Origin: Cellulomonas marina
GTDB lineage: Bacteria > Actinomycetota > Actinomycetes > Actinomycetales > Cellulomonadaceae
DNA length: 64,000 nt
Reading direction: 5' to 3'
NCBI RefSeq assembly: GCF_900111925.1
Contig: NZ_FOKA01000005.1
Span: 203,268-267,267 of the forward strand
The notes under the pieces are model-generated. The model was not told the DNA's origin. It did no database searches and saw nothing but the letters and a program-made list of their open reading frames with translations. Of this stretch, positions 56,218-64,000 are shown piece after piece (position 1 is the stretch's first letter; each line of letters opens with the position of its first letter). The translations under genes were made by a program, and so were the position numbers.

Positions 56218-57129
56218 GTGACGACCGTCGCCGCGGTGTCGGCGAACTTCACGCGCGACCTCGAGCAGAACTACGCGCTCATCGGCGCGCTGGTCGACGA
56301 GGCCCGCGACCGGGGCGTGGAGCTGCTCGTCCTGCCCGAGGCGGCCATCGGCGGGTACCTGTCGTCGCTCGGCAACCACGGCGACACCGTCCGCACGACG
56401 ACGCGGTCGCTGCCGCCGGCCGTGCGGCTCGACGGGCCGGAGATCGCGCGGGTGCAGGCGCTGGCCGGGGACGTCGTCGTCGCCATCGGGTTCTGCGAGC
56501 AGGGCGAGGACGACGACACGCGGTACAACGCCGCGGCCCTGCTCGACGGCGGCCAGGTCTACGGGTCCTACCGCAAGGTCCACCAGCCGCTGGGCGAGCA
56601 CATGTCGTACGCGGCGGGCGGCTCCTACGGGGTGTTCGACACCCCGGTCGGCCGGGTCGGGCTGCAGATCTGCTACGACAAGGCGTTCCCCGAGGCGGCG
56701 CGGTCGATGGCGCTGGACGGCGCGGAGGTCGTCGCGAGCCTGTCGGCCTGGCCGGCGGCCCGCACGGCGACGGCGGCGGACCTGCAGGAGGACCGCTGGA
56801 CGTACCGGTTCAACCTGCTCGACGCCGCGCGCGCCCTCGACAACCAGGTGTTCTGGGTCGCGTCGAACCAGTCCGGCACGTTCGGGTCGCTGCGGTACGT
56901 GGGCAACGCGAAGGTCGTCGACCCGGGCGGCGCCGTCCTGGCGACGACGGGCCTCGGCGCGGGCATGGCCGTGGCGGACATCGACGTCGCGGGGACGTTC
57001 GCCGCGATGCGCGGCGGGATGTTCCACCTGCGCGACCGCCGGCCGGACGCGTACGACGTCGACCGCACCTGGGACCCGGCCGCGTCCGTGCGCGGGGCCG
57101 GCCGCCAGGAGGTGCTGGCCGGTGCCTGA
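56218..57129 (+). CDS. Nitrilase, Sll0784/Nit1 family
   Basis: Carbon-nitrogen hydrolase of 303 residues. The catalytic Glu41 (LPEAAIGG), Lys120 (YRKVHQP) and Cys152 (LQICYDKAFPE) are all present. It hydrolyses a nitrile to an acid plus ammonia; the physiological nitrile is not known. GTG 56218 begins ten bases after the preceding stop. Its stop overlaps the next start by eight bases. Comparison with the pseudo-nitrilase at 58748 shows clear paralogy (shared FDTPVGRVG, NQVFWVASNQSG-like stretches). Confidence 0.93.
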   Translation: MTTVAAVSANFTRDLEQNYALIGALVDEARDRGVELLVLPEAAIGGYLSSLGNHGDTVRTTTRSLPPAVRLDGPEIARVQALAGDVVVAIGFCEQGEDDDTRYNAAALLDGGQVYGSYRKVHQPLGEHMSYAAGGSYGVFDTPVGRVGLQICYDKAFPEAARSMALDGAEVVASLSAWPAARTATAADLQEDRWTYRFNLLDAARALDNQVFWVASNQSGTFGSLRYVGNAKVVDPGGAVLATTGLGAGMAVADIDVAGTFAAMRGGMFHLRDRRPDAYDVDRTWDPAASVRGAGRQEVLAGA

Positions 57130-57436
57130 GATGGTGTTCGCGGTCCGCTGGCCGGACGGCGTGGAGGAGCGCTGCTACTCCCCGAGCCTCGTGGTGCACG
57201 ACCACCTCGACGTGGGCGGCCGCTACACGGTGGCGGAGTTCGTCGACCGGAGCACGCGGGCCCTGGCCCTCGCCTCCGACCGGGTCGCCGCGCGGTACGG
57301 GATGCGGTGCACGTCGGCGGAGGCGCAGGCCGAGCGGATCGGGCGCAGCGCGGCCCGGTTCGAGCCCGGGGCCGGGCCCGTGGAGGTCCTGGCCATGGAG
57401 CCGCCGCTCCCGGACGCCGGCGGGGGTGCGGCGTGA
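57122..57436 (+). CDS. MSMEG_0570 family nitrogen starvation response protein
   Basis: A 104-residue protein, MPEMVFAVRWPDGVEERCYS at its N-terminus, typical of the small MSMEG_0570 family found only in this kind of cluster. There is no known biochemical function. GTG 57122 overlaps the nitrilase end by eight bases and its stop overlaps the next GTG (GTGA), so it is translationally coupled on both sides. Confidence 0.88.
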   Translation: MPEMVFAVRWPDGVEERCYSPSLVVHDHLDVGGRYTVAEFVDRSTRALALASDRVAARYGMRCTSAEAQAERIGRSAARFEPGAGPVEVLAMEPPLPDAGGGAA

Positions 57437-58710
57437 GCGGGCTCGCGGGCCGGCACGTCGAGGTCGCGGTCGTCGGCGGGGGGCAGGCGGGCCTGTCGCT
57501 GTCCTGGTACCTCGTGCGGGAGGGTGTGGACCACGTCGTCCTCGAGCGCGACACCGTCGCGCACGACTGGGCGGACCGTCGTTGGGACGCCTTCACGCTC
57601 GTGACGCCGAACTGGCAGTGCCGGCTGCCCGGGTACCCCTACGAGGGGCCGGCCCCCGACGGCTTCATGACCCGCGACGAGGTGCACGCCTGGCTGCGCG
57701 GGTACGCCGCCTCGTTCGGGCCGCCCGTGCACGAGGGGACGGCCGTCACCGCGGTCCGGGAGCTGCCGCTCGGCGGCTTCGAGGTGGCGACCAGTGCCGG
57801 CACGCTGACGGCGGACCAGGTGGTCGTCGCGACGGGCGGGTACCACGTGCCGGTGCTGCCGGCCGTCGCGTCCCGGCTGCCCGCGGGCCTGGTGCAGCTG
57901 CACTCGGCCGACTACCGCTCACCGGAGGCGCTGCCGGACGGCGGCGTGCTCGTCGTCGGGTCCGGGCAGTCCGGGGCGCAGATCGCGGAGGACCTGCACC
58001 TGGCGGGGCGGACGGTGCACCTGGCGCTGGGCCGGGCGCCACGGTGCGCGCGGTTCTACCGCGGCCGCGACTGCATCGCGTGGCTCTCCGACATGGGTGT
58101 CTACGACGTGCCGGTCACCGCGCACGCGGGCGGGCTCGCCAAGCGGGAATCGACCAACCACTACATGACCGGCCGCGGCGGTGGGCGGGACATCGACCTG
58201 CGGGCCTTCGCGCGCGACGGGATGCACCTGTACGGGCGGCTGACCGCGGCCGACGGAGGCCGTCTGCGGTTCGCGCCGACCGCCGAGGCGTCGCTGGACC
58301 ACGCCGACGCCGTCATGGAGTCCATCAAGGACGACATCGACCGGTGGATCGCCGCGCAGGGGATCGCCGCACCGGTCGAGAGGCGGTACCGGCCCGTGTG
58401 GCGGCCCGAGCGCGAGGTGGAGGAGCTGGACCTGGACGCCGCCGGCATCACGAGCGTCGTGTGGGCCGTCGGGTTCCGCACCGACTACCGGTGGCTGCAC
58501 GTGGGCGTGTTCGACGGCAGCGGGTACCCCACCCACCGGCGCGGGGTCACCGCGGTGCCGGGGCTGTTCTTCCTCGGGCTGCCGTGGCTGCACACGTGGG
58601 GGTCGGGGAGGTTCGAGGCGGTGGCGCGCGACGCGGAGCACCTGGCCGGCGAGGTCCTCGCGGTGCGCCGACGGGTGCGGCACGACCCGTTCGTCGGGCT
58701 CGCGGGCTGA
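57433..58710 (+). CDS. Flavin-dependent oxidoreductase, MSMEG_0569 family
   Basis: A 425-residue FAD monooxygenase-like protein. The FAD loop is VVGGGQAGLSLSWYL near residue 13, the NADPH loop VVGSGQSGAQIAEDL near 178, and the late VVWAVGFRTDYRWL is an FMO/BVMO-type ATG motif. It probably oxidises an amine- or nitrile-forming intermediate made by the cluster; this is inference. GTG 57433 overlaps the stop of the MSMEG_0570-type gene. Confidence 0.9.
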   Translation: MSGLAGRHVEVAVVGGGQAGLSLSWYLVREGVDHVVLERDTVAHDWADRRWDAFTLVTPNWQCRLPGYPYEGPAPDGFMTRDEVHAWLRGYAASFGPPVHEGTAVTAVRELPLGGFEVATSAGTLTADQVVVATGGYHVPVLPAVASRLPAGLVQLHSADYRSPEALPDGGVLVVGSGQSGAQIAEDLHLAGRTVHLALGRAPRCARFYRGRDCIAWLSDMGVYDVPVTAHAGGLAKRESTNHYMTGRGGGRDIDLRAFARDGMHLYGRLTAADGGRLRFAPTAEASLDHADAVMESIKDDIDRWIAAQGIAAPVERRYRPVWRPEREVEELDLDAAGITSVVWAVGFRTDYRWLHVGVFDGSGYPTHRRGVTAVPGLFFLGLPWLHTWGSGRFEAVARDAEHLAGEVLAVRRRVRHDPFVGLAG

Positions 58711-58747
58711 GGCGGGACCGCGGTTGACGGGAGGCGGGTCGGGGGTC

Positions 58748-59632
58748 GTGTCGGGGGTCGGGGCCGGCGAGGTCGTGCTGGGCGCGGTCGCGGGGCACTT
58801 CGGCCGCGACGTGCCCCGCACGCTCGCCAAGCTGCCGGCCCTCGTCGCCGGCGCGCACGAGCGCGGGGTCGACCTGCTCGTCCTGCCCGACGCCACGCTC
58901 GGCGGCTACCTGCTCGACATGCACCACCCCCGGCCCGACGACCTGCCGCCGGCCGTGGAGGTCGACGGGCCGGAGGTGGCGCAGGTCGCGGCCCTGTGCC
59001 CGGCGATGACGGTGTGCTTCGGCATCGCCGAGCGGGTCGTCGAGGACGGCGTCGAGCGCCGGTACAACACGGCCCTCGCGGTGCACGGCGGGCAGGTCGT
59101 CGGCGTGCACCGCAAGGTCCACCTGCCGCTGGGGGAGTCGCAGGCGTACGCGCCCGGGGGCGCGTTCGCCGCGTTCGACACCCCCGTCGGGCGCGTGGGG
59201 ATGCTCATCGACTTCGACAAGACGTTCCCGGAGTCGGCGCGCACGCTCGCCCTCGACGGCGCGGAGGTCCTCGCGGTCCTCAACGCGTGGCCGGCCAGCG
59301 TCACCGACCGCAGCGACAGGCTGCGGCACGACCGGCAGGCGCACCTGTTCGACCTCTACGACTGCGCGCGCGCCGCGGAGAACCAGGTGTGGGTCGTCTC
59401 GTCGAACCAGACGGGGGTCCTGGGCGGGCTGCGGTTCCTCGGGCAGGCGAAGGTGGTCGACCCGGCGGGGGAGATCGTCGCGAAGACGTGGGCGAAGGGC
59501 GGGCTGGCGGCGGCGCGCGCCGACGTGCCGGGGTCGGTGGCCCGGGCCCGCCGGACCATGCACCACCTGCAGGACCGGGTGCCGCACGCGTACCACCCCA
59601 CCCTGACGCCGTCCGCGTTGGTCGAGGCGTAG
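58748..59632 (+). CDS. Second nitrilase-fold protein lacking the catalytic residues (probable pseudoenzyme)
   Basis: A 294-residue paralogue of the nitrilase at 56218 with the same layout and C-terminus (LRDRRPDAY versus LQDRVPHAY). Two of the three catalytic residues are changed: the Glu is Asp48 (LPDATLGGYL, codon 58889-58891) and the nucleophile Cys is Asp155 (MLIDFDKTFPE, codon 59210-59212); only Lys123 remains. It cannot form the thioester intermediate, so a structural, regulatory or binding role is likely. The start is uncertain: GTG 58748 is used, but a TTG at 58724 gives a longer frame. The gene is 9 bases upstream of the glycosyltransferase. Confidence 0.88.
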   Translation: MSGVGAGEVVLGAVAGHFGRDVPRTLAKLPALVAGAHERGVDLLVLPDATLGGYLLDMHHPRPDDLPPAVEVDGPEVAQVAALCPAMTVCFGIAERVVEDGVERRYNTALAVHGGQVVGVHRKVHLPLGESQAYAPGGAFAAFDTPVGRVGMLIDFDKTFPESARTLALDGAEVLAVLNAWPASVTDRSDRLRHDRQAHLFDLYDCARAAENQVWVVSSNQTGVLGGLRFLGQAKVVDPAGEIVAKTWAKGGLAAARADVPGSVARARRTMHHLQDRVPHAYHPTLTPSALVEA

Positions 59633-59641
59633 GGGCCAGGC

Positions 59642-60820
59642 GTGCGGATCCACCAGCTCACCTACTCCACCAAGCCGCGTGGCGGTGTGGTGCACACCCT
59701 CGCGCTCGCGGAGGCCCTGGCGGCGCGCGGGCACGAGGTCACGGTGTGGACGCTGGGCCGCGGCGGCGACCGCGCCTTCTTCCGGGACGTCGAACCGGCG
59801 GTGCGGGTGCGCGTGGTGCCCTTCGCGCCGCGCGACGACGAGGCCGTCGGCCCGCGGATCGTCCGCTCGATCGCCGTGCTCGCCGCCGCGCTGGCGGCGG
59901 CCGCGCGCGACGAGGGCGCGCCGGACGTCGTGCACGCGCAGGACTGCATCTCCGCCAACGCGGCGCTCGACGCGGGGCTGGCGCCCGTGCGGACGGTCCA
60001 CCACCTCGACCGGTTCACCACGCCCCAGCTCGTCGCGTGTCACGAGCGGGCGATCGTCGCGCCGGTGGCGCGGCTGGCGGTGTCCGGCGCGGTGGCCGAC
60101 GAGCTCGCGGCGGGCTGGGGGCTGCGGCCGGCGATCGTCGGCAACGGGGTGGACGCGGACCGGTTCGCGGCCGCGGTTCACGACCCGCGGACGGCGCGGT
60201 GGCGGCAGAGGCTCGGGCCGTACGTGCTGGCGCTCGGCGGGATCGAGCCGCGCAAGGGCACGCTCGACCTGCTGGAGGCGTGGGCGCTGCTGCGGGTGCG
60301 CCGGCCGGACGTGCGCCTGGTGCTGGCCGGCGGCGAGACGCTGTTCGACTACCGGGACTACCGGGCGGCGTTCGACGCGCGGGTGGAGGCGCTGGCGGCG
60401 GGTCCGTCCGGGGACGCTGCGAGGCCCGTCGTGCTGGGGACCGTCGACGAGGCCGACCTCGCCCCGCTCGTCGCCGGGGCCGCGGCGCTCGGCTTCGTGT
60501 CGGTGCAGGAGGGTTTTGGCCTGGCCGCCCTCGAGGCGCTGGCCGCCGGGGTGCCGGTCGTGGCGCGCCGGCTGCCGGTGCTCGAGGAGGTGTTCGGAGG
60601 GACGGTCGCCTACGGGCAGGACCCGCGCTCGTTCGCCGACGCCCTGGACCGCGTGCTGGGCGGTGACGCGCCGGACCCGGCGGCCGGTCGCGCGCTCGCG
60701 GCCGGCGCGCGCTGGGACGACGTGGCCGCCCGGCACGAGGCGGCGTACGCCGCCGTCCTGCGCGACGGGGGTGACGGCGGTGCGGCGCTCGATCTCGGCG
60801 GTGCTGTCCTGGCTCGCTGA
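59642..60820 (+). CDS. GT4-type glycosyltransferase, MSMEG_0565 family
   Basis: A 392-residue GT-B glycosyltransferase. LTYSTKPRGGVVHTLALAEA begins the N-terminal Rossmann domain; LALGGIEPRKGTLDLLEAW and the EGFGLAALEALAAG donor-binding motif are in the C-terminal one. The family occurs with this nitrilase cluster in actinobacteria. It could attach a sugar to the product; no substrate is known. The GTG at 59642 follows the pseudo-nitrilase stop by nine bases. Confidence 0.88.
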   Translation: MRIHQLTYSTKPRGGVVHTLALAEALAARGHEVTVWTLGRGGDRAFFRDVEPAVRVRVVPFAPRDDEAVGPRIVRSIAVLAAALAAAARDEGAPDVVHAQDCISANAALDAGLAPVRTVHHLDRFTTPQLVACHERAIVAPVARLAVSGAVADELAAGWGLRPAIVGNGVDADRFAAAVHDPRTARWRQRLGPYVLALGGIEPRKGTLDLLEAWALLRVRRPDVRLVLAGGETLFDYRDYRAAFDARVEALAAGPSGDAARPVVLGTVDEADLAPLVAGAAALGFVSVQEGFGLAALEALAAGVPVVARRLPVLEEVFGGTVAYGQDPRSFADALDRVLGGDAPDPAAGRALAAGARWDDVAARHEAAYAAVLRDGGDGGAALDLGGAVLAR

Positions 60821-62291
60821 GACCGACCCGGACCGGGTGGTCGTCGTCGCGCCGGACGGCGTGCTGACCGCGGGGGAGCTGGACCGGCGGGGCACGCGGC
60901 TGGCGCGGGCCCTGCTGGCGCACGGCGTACGGCGCGACGACCTCGTCACCGTCGACCTGTCGAACGGCGCCGCGCACGTCGTGGCGTGCGCCGCGGTGTG
61001 GCGGGCGGGCGCGACGCCGCAGACGCAGCCACCGGCGCTGTCGGAGGCGGAGCGCGCGGAGCTCGCGGCCCTCGCCCGACCACGGGTCGTGCTGGTGGGG
61101 CCGGCGCAGGGGGACGCGGCGACGACCCCGCCGCGGGTCGAGGTCGCGCTCCACCCGCTCCCGCCCGTCCCCGACGCGGACGACCAGCCGCTGCCCGACA
61201 CCTGGGCGACCTGCTGGAAGGCGCCGACGACGTCCGGCTCCACCGGTCGGCCGAAGCTCGTCCTCGCGGCCGCGCCCGCGCTCGTCGACCCGACGCAGCC
61301 CGTCGCGCCGTTCCTCCCTCGCGGGCAGGTGCAGCTCGTCGCCGGCCCGCTGCACCACTCCGCGGTATTCACCTACGCCTACCGCGGGCTGATGACCGGC
61401 CACCGCCTCGTCGTGCTGCCGCGCTTCGACGCCCGCGCGTGGCTGGGAGCGGTCGCGGAGCACGGGGTCACCTGGGCGCTGCTGGTCCCCACGACGATCC
61501 GCCGCCTCCTGGCCCTGCCGCCCGACGAGCGCGCCGCCGCCGACGTGTCGTCGCTGCGCATGATCCTGCACCTGGGCGCGCCGATCGCGCCGGCGGACAA
61601 GCGCGCGCTGCTCGACTGGCTCGGCCCCGAGCGGGTGCTCGAGGTGTACGCAGGCAGCGAGTCCAACGGCCTGACGCTGGTGCGCGGCGACGAGTGGCTG
61701 CATCGTCCGGGGACGGTCGGCCGGCCGGTCGGCGGGACGCGCATCCGGGTGCTGCGCGCCGACGGGTCGGAGGCGTCGCCGGGGGAGACCGGCACGGTGT
61801 GGCTGCACCGCGGGGACGCGCCGCCCTACCGGTACCGCGGCGGCACCTCCCGCCGCACCGCCGACGGCTGGGACACCCTCGGCGACGCCGGGTACCTCGA
61901 CGCCGACGGCTGGCTGTTCCTCCTCGACCGGGCCGACGACCTCGTCGTGCGTGGCGGGGTCAACGTCTGGCCGGCGGAGGTCGAGCGCATCCTCGAGGCG
62001 GACCCGACCGTGCGGTCCGCCGTGGCGTTCGGCGTCCCCGACCTGGACCTCGGCCGGGCGCTGGAGGCGGTGGTCGAGGTCGCGGAGGGCGCGCCCGAGG
62101 CCGTGGCCGCGGCGCTGGCGTCGATCCTCGCCCGCACGGCCCCAGCCCTGGGCCCGGAACGCCGGCTGCGCCGGCTGCACGCCGTCCACGCCCCCGTCCG
62201 CGACGATGCCGGCAAGGTGAACCGTCGCGCGCTCGCGGTGCGCGTCGCGGACCGCGCCTCTTGCGACACCGAGACGTTCCTCGACCGGTGA
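60780..62291 (+). CDS. AMP-forming acyl-CoA synthetase-like ligase of the nitrilase cluster
   Basis: A 503-residue ANL-superfamily ligase that activates a carboxylate as acyl-AMP. The P-loop is TTSGSTGRPKL, the hinge region is LFLLDRADDLVVRGGVNVWP, and the catalytic lysine is in DDAGKVNRR near the C-terminus. It overlaps the glycosyltransferase end by 41 bases, so the start is uncertain: GTG 60780 (used) or GTG 60771. The likely substrate is the acid released by nitrilase or an acyl group for the GNAT protein; both are guesses. Confidence 0.88.
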   Translation: MRRSISAVLSWLAETDPDRVVVVAPDGVLTAGELDRRGTRLARALLAHGVRRDDLVTVDLSNGAAHVVACAAVWRAGATPQTQPPALSEAERAELAALARPRVVLVGPAQGDAATTPPRVEVALHPLPPVPDADDQPLPDTWATCWKAPTTSGSTGRPKLVLAAAPALVDPTQPVAPFLPRGQVQLVAGPLHHSAVFTYAYRGLMTGHRLVVLPRFDARAWLGAVAEHGVTWALLVPTTIRRLLALPPDERAAADVSSLRMILHLGAPIAPADKRALLDWLGPERVLEVYAGSESNGLTLVRGDEWLHRPGTVGRPVGGTRIRVLRADGSEASPGETGTVWLHRGDAPPYRYRGGTSRRTADGWDTLGDAGYLDADGWLFLLDRADDLVVRGGVNVWPAEVERILEADPTVRSAVAFGVPDLDLGRALEAVVEVAEGAPEAVAAALASILARTAPALGPERRLRRLHAVHAPVRDDAGKVNRRALAVRVADRASCDTETFLDR

Positions 62292-62458
62292 GGAGCGTCA
62301 TGAGCTGCAGGCGGTCCGTCTAGTCCGTGGTTGACCTTGAGCAGACGCCCGACCAGCGGCATGACCGTGAAATCGGTGTGAGCCGGTCAGCTGGTCCGAC
62401 CGGGAAGTCGTGGGCTCGACGCCTCCCCCCGCGGGGTGCTGCCTGCCAAGATCCCCTC
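62292..62458. other. Gap at the end of the nitrilase cluster
   Basis: 167 bases with no gene or clear terminator that I can support. The DNA here and to the right looks less GC-rich than the preceding 60 kb. CAAGAT at 62447-62452, six bases before the next GTG, is a relaxed leaderless promoter. Confidence 0.4.
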
Positions 62459-63088
62459 GTGGACGTCTTCGAGGAGATCGCCGACGAGCGACGGGCCCTG
62501 GCCGGGCAACTCGCCCACCTGACCCCGCAGCAGCAGGCCACCAGGAGCCTGTGTCGGGCATGGAGCGTCCACGACGTCCTCGCACACCTGGTCATGCCCC
62601 TGGAGGTGAGCACACCCCGCATGGTGCTGGCGGTGTTCGCCGCCGGCGGCCGCTTCGACCGGGCCAACGAACGCGTCACGGCGCGGCTGGCTCGACGTCC
62701 CTTCGCCGACCTGCTGCAGGTTCTCGAGCGCAAGGCCGGCTCGCGTTTCACCCCACCCGGAGCCGGCCCCCAGGCGCCGCTGGTCGATGTCCTGGTCCAC
62801 GGTCTGGACATCCGCTGGCCACTGGGCCTGCACCGCGATGTCCCTGCGCCGCGCCTGCGGGAGGCGTTGACGTTCCTCACGACCGCCCCGGCGGGTCTGG
62901 TCCCGAAGGGGGCGTTGAGGGGCTTGCGGCTCGAAGCCGACGACATCGACTTCGCCCACGGCAGCGGGCCGGTGGTCCGGGGAACCGCCCAGGAACTGCT
63001 GCTGGCCGTGACGGGTCGAGGCGCGGTGCTCGACAGCCTGGCCGGTGAGGGGGTGTCCGTTCTGCGTCGCCGGATCGTGCCGGCCTGA
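62459..63088 (+). CDS. Mycothiol-dependent maleylpyruvate isomerase-like (DinB superfamily) protein
   Basis: A 209-residue DinB-like protein. The metal histidines are suggested by WSVHDVLAHL and VDVLVHGLDIRWPLGL, the typical pattern of actinobacterial mycothiol-dependent enzymes. The reaction is unknown; transferase or detoxification activity with mycothiol is likely. GTG 62459 gives the usual N-terminus (VDVFEEIADERRALAGQLAH). Confidence 0.83.
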   Translation: MDVFEEIADERRALAGQLAHLTPQQQATRSLCRAWSVHDVLAHLVMPLEVSTPRMVLAVFAAGGRFDRANERVTARLARRPFADLLQVLERKAGSRFTPPGAGPQAPLVDVLVHGLDIRWPLGLHRDVPAPRLREALTFLTTAPAGLVPKGALRGLRLEADDIDFAHGSGPVVRGTAQELLLAVTGRGAVLDSLAGEGVSVLRRRIVPA

Positions 63089-63169
63089 GCTGGTCGGGAT
63101 GCTCGCTGGAGCTCGCCCTTGCCCCCGCACGCGTGAGGAGCGGCTCGCGCGGTGGGACTTCGCCTTCTC

Positions 63170-63535
63170 CTACGTGGTCGTAGCCCTCGGGTGCTGCTTC
63201 GTGTTCGAGCTGTGCGTGTGGAAGGCCAAGGCCGCCTGCATCCAGTAGGCGAAGTCCTCCCGCGCTGCGAAGGCCTGCGCGTCGACCGTGATCCACCCCG
63301 GGCCCATCGAGCGTCCCTTGCCCATCTCGGCTCGCCGTGCCCCGGGCTTGTGCAGGTGCTGGCCGTCGCTGTCGGGTCCGACGCGGACGAGCAGGTCGGA
63401 TCCGCCGGCGGAGACGCAGACGAGCATCCGGTCATCGACCATGAAGGCCAGGCCGCCGAACATCTTGACCTCGCGGACGTCTTGACCGGCCAGCCAGGTG
63501 CGGACGCGGTCGGCTACGTGCGTGTCGTAGGGCAT
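63170..63535 (-). CDS. TfoX N-terminal domain protein
   Basis: A 121-residue protein with the TfoX/Sxy N-terminal fold (VKMFGGLAFMVDDRMLVCVS, GWITVDAQAFAAREDFAYWM). Single-domain TfoX proteins are common in actinobacteria and their function is unknown; competence regulation, known for the two-domain proteins of proteobacteria, should not be assumed. ATG 63535 is chosen over in-frame ATG 63595 as it matches the family start. Confidence 0.85.
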   Translation of the reverse strand: MPYDTHVADRVRTWLAGQDVREVKMFGGLAFMVDDRMLVCVSAGGSDLLVRVGPDSDGQHLHKPGARRAEMGKGRSMGPGWITVDAQAFAAREDFAYWMQAALAFHTHSSNTKQHPRATTT

Positions 63536-63656
63536 GACGAAGACTCCTCGGGGGTGATCCTGGGTCTGCTCAGCCTTCGGCATTGTGCTGGTCATCGACG
63601 ATCACGTCGCTCGCTCTTCGACAGGAGCGCGAAGCGCGGTCATCGGCAGGAGCGGG

Positions 63657-64000
63657 TCATGTGCCGGAGGCCATGTAGGCGGCGAGGATGTAGTTGGGGT
63701 GGCGGTCCAGGGTGGTGCGGGCGCGGTCGTATCGCATGGTGGTGCGGGGGTCGGCGTGCCGGGCGGCGATCTGCACGTCGCGCAGGTCGACGCCGGCGTC
63801 GAGCATGGTGGTGACGTAGGTGTGGCGCAGCATGTGCGGGTGCATGCGGGGCAGGTGCACCCCCGCAACCGCGGCCAATCGACGCAGCCGGCGGGTGGCG
63901 GCGTGGCGATCCATGCGCCGACCACGGGTGTTCAGCAGGACGGGCCCGGACAGGCGCCCGGCCGTTGCTCGGTCGACGGCCCGGGACACGGCGGGTGGTA
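63657..64000 (-). CDS. Tyrosine recombinase / integrase, C-terminal part
   Basis: C-terminal catalytic segment of about 114 residues that continues past the right edge. HMLRHTYVTTMLDAGVDLRD contains the HxLRH motif with the catalytic His and Arg; the second His is in ARHADPRTTMRYDR, which also holds the catalytic Tyr. The DRHPNYILAAYMASGT end is a common actinobacterial integrase C-terminus. It indicates a mobile element or genomic island to the right; no attachment site is visible in the window. Confidence 0.9.
   Translation of the reverse strand, partial: PPAVSRAVDRATAGRLSGPVLLNTRGRRMDRHAATRRLRRLAAVAGVHLPRMHPHMLRHTYVTTMLDAGVDLRDVQIAARHADPRTTMRYDRARTTLDRHPNYILAAYMASGT

Noticed and set aside
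63045..63248. Small plus-strand frame with several cysteines after the mycothiol-type enzyme
   Set aside because: It overlaps the end of one gene and is antisense to the TfoX-type gene, with no start signal or recognisable domain.
62292..64000. An attachment site or tRNA beside the integrase
   Set aside because: No tRNA-like cloverleaf or long direct repeat could be found; the other end of any element lies outside the window.

Overview
This window is very GC-rich, densely packed chromosomal DNA from an actinobacterium. The clues are WhiB and BldM regulators, a mycothiol-type enzyme, a CIRCE-controlled groES, many GTG starts, and the long rplM-rpsI-glmM ... coaA-glmS-acpS-nnr-alr-tsaEB-rimI-tsaD-groES-whiB-guaB gene order that is conserved in the phylum. 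A Micrococcales lineage such as Cellulomonadaceae is my best guess; this is inference, not a match I could run.

Region by region. 1-8.5 kb (minus strand): an assimilatory sulfur operon read as sirA, a zinc-ribbon protein, cysH, cysD, cysN and a sulfonate/sulfate-type ABC transporter. Most genes are joined by 4-base ATGA/GTGA overlaps, and the operon is preceded by a cysteine-rich leader peptide and a stem-loop. 8.5-36.7 kb: housekeeping genes (truA, ABC-F ATPase, rplM-rpsI, glmM, def, coaA, glmS, acpS, nnr, alr, tsaE, tsaB, rimI, tsaD, groES). Less conserved genes sit among them: a STAND regulator, a DedA protein, a lipoprotein, a nitroreductase, an SDR, a GCS2-type ligase and a THUMP-like methyltransferase. 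37-45 kb: regulators and central metabolism (whiB3/whiD type, a MerR-like protein, bldM, guaB, a DEDD exonuclease, guaB3, fumC). 45-51 kb: a complete fructose PTS module (fruR, fruK, IIA, IIBC) followed by ptsH-ptsI. 51-53 kb: a succinate-semialdehyde dehydrogenase.

52.9-62.3 kb holds the most interesting block, a nitrilase gene cluster of the type known from Mycobacterium smegmatis (MSMEG_0565-0572), Synechocystis (sll0783-0787) and the pseudomonad Nit1C cyanide-assimilation cluster. Two genes (radical SAM; GNAT-AIR synthase fusion) run left. Seven run right: MSMEG_0572 family, nitrilase, MSMEG_0570 family, FAD oxidoreductase, a second nitrilase-fold protein, glycosyltransferase, AMP-forming ligase. 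The second nitrilase-fold protein has lost the catalytic Cys and Glu (both Asp), so it looks like a pseudoenzyme. The divergent intergenic region carries two pairs of half-sites with the spacing and sequence of the actinobacterial nitrogen regulator GlnR.

62.3-64 kb: a mycothiol-dependent-type enzyme, a TfoX-domain protein and the C-terminal part of a tyrosine recombinase running off the edge. By eye the base composition is less extreme here, which may mark the border of a mobile region. At least nine genes in the window have a TANNNT hexamer only 6-8 bases before their start codon, the signature of leaderless mRNAs. I saw no tRNA, rRNA, CRISPR array or complete insertion sequence.
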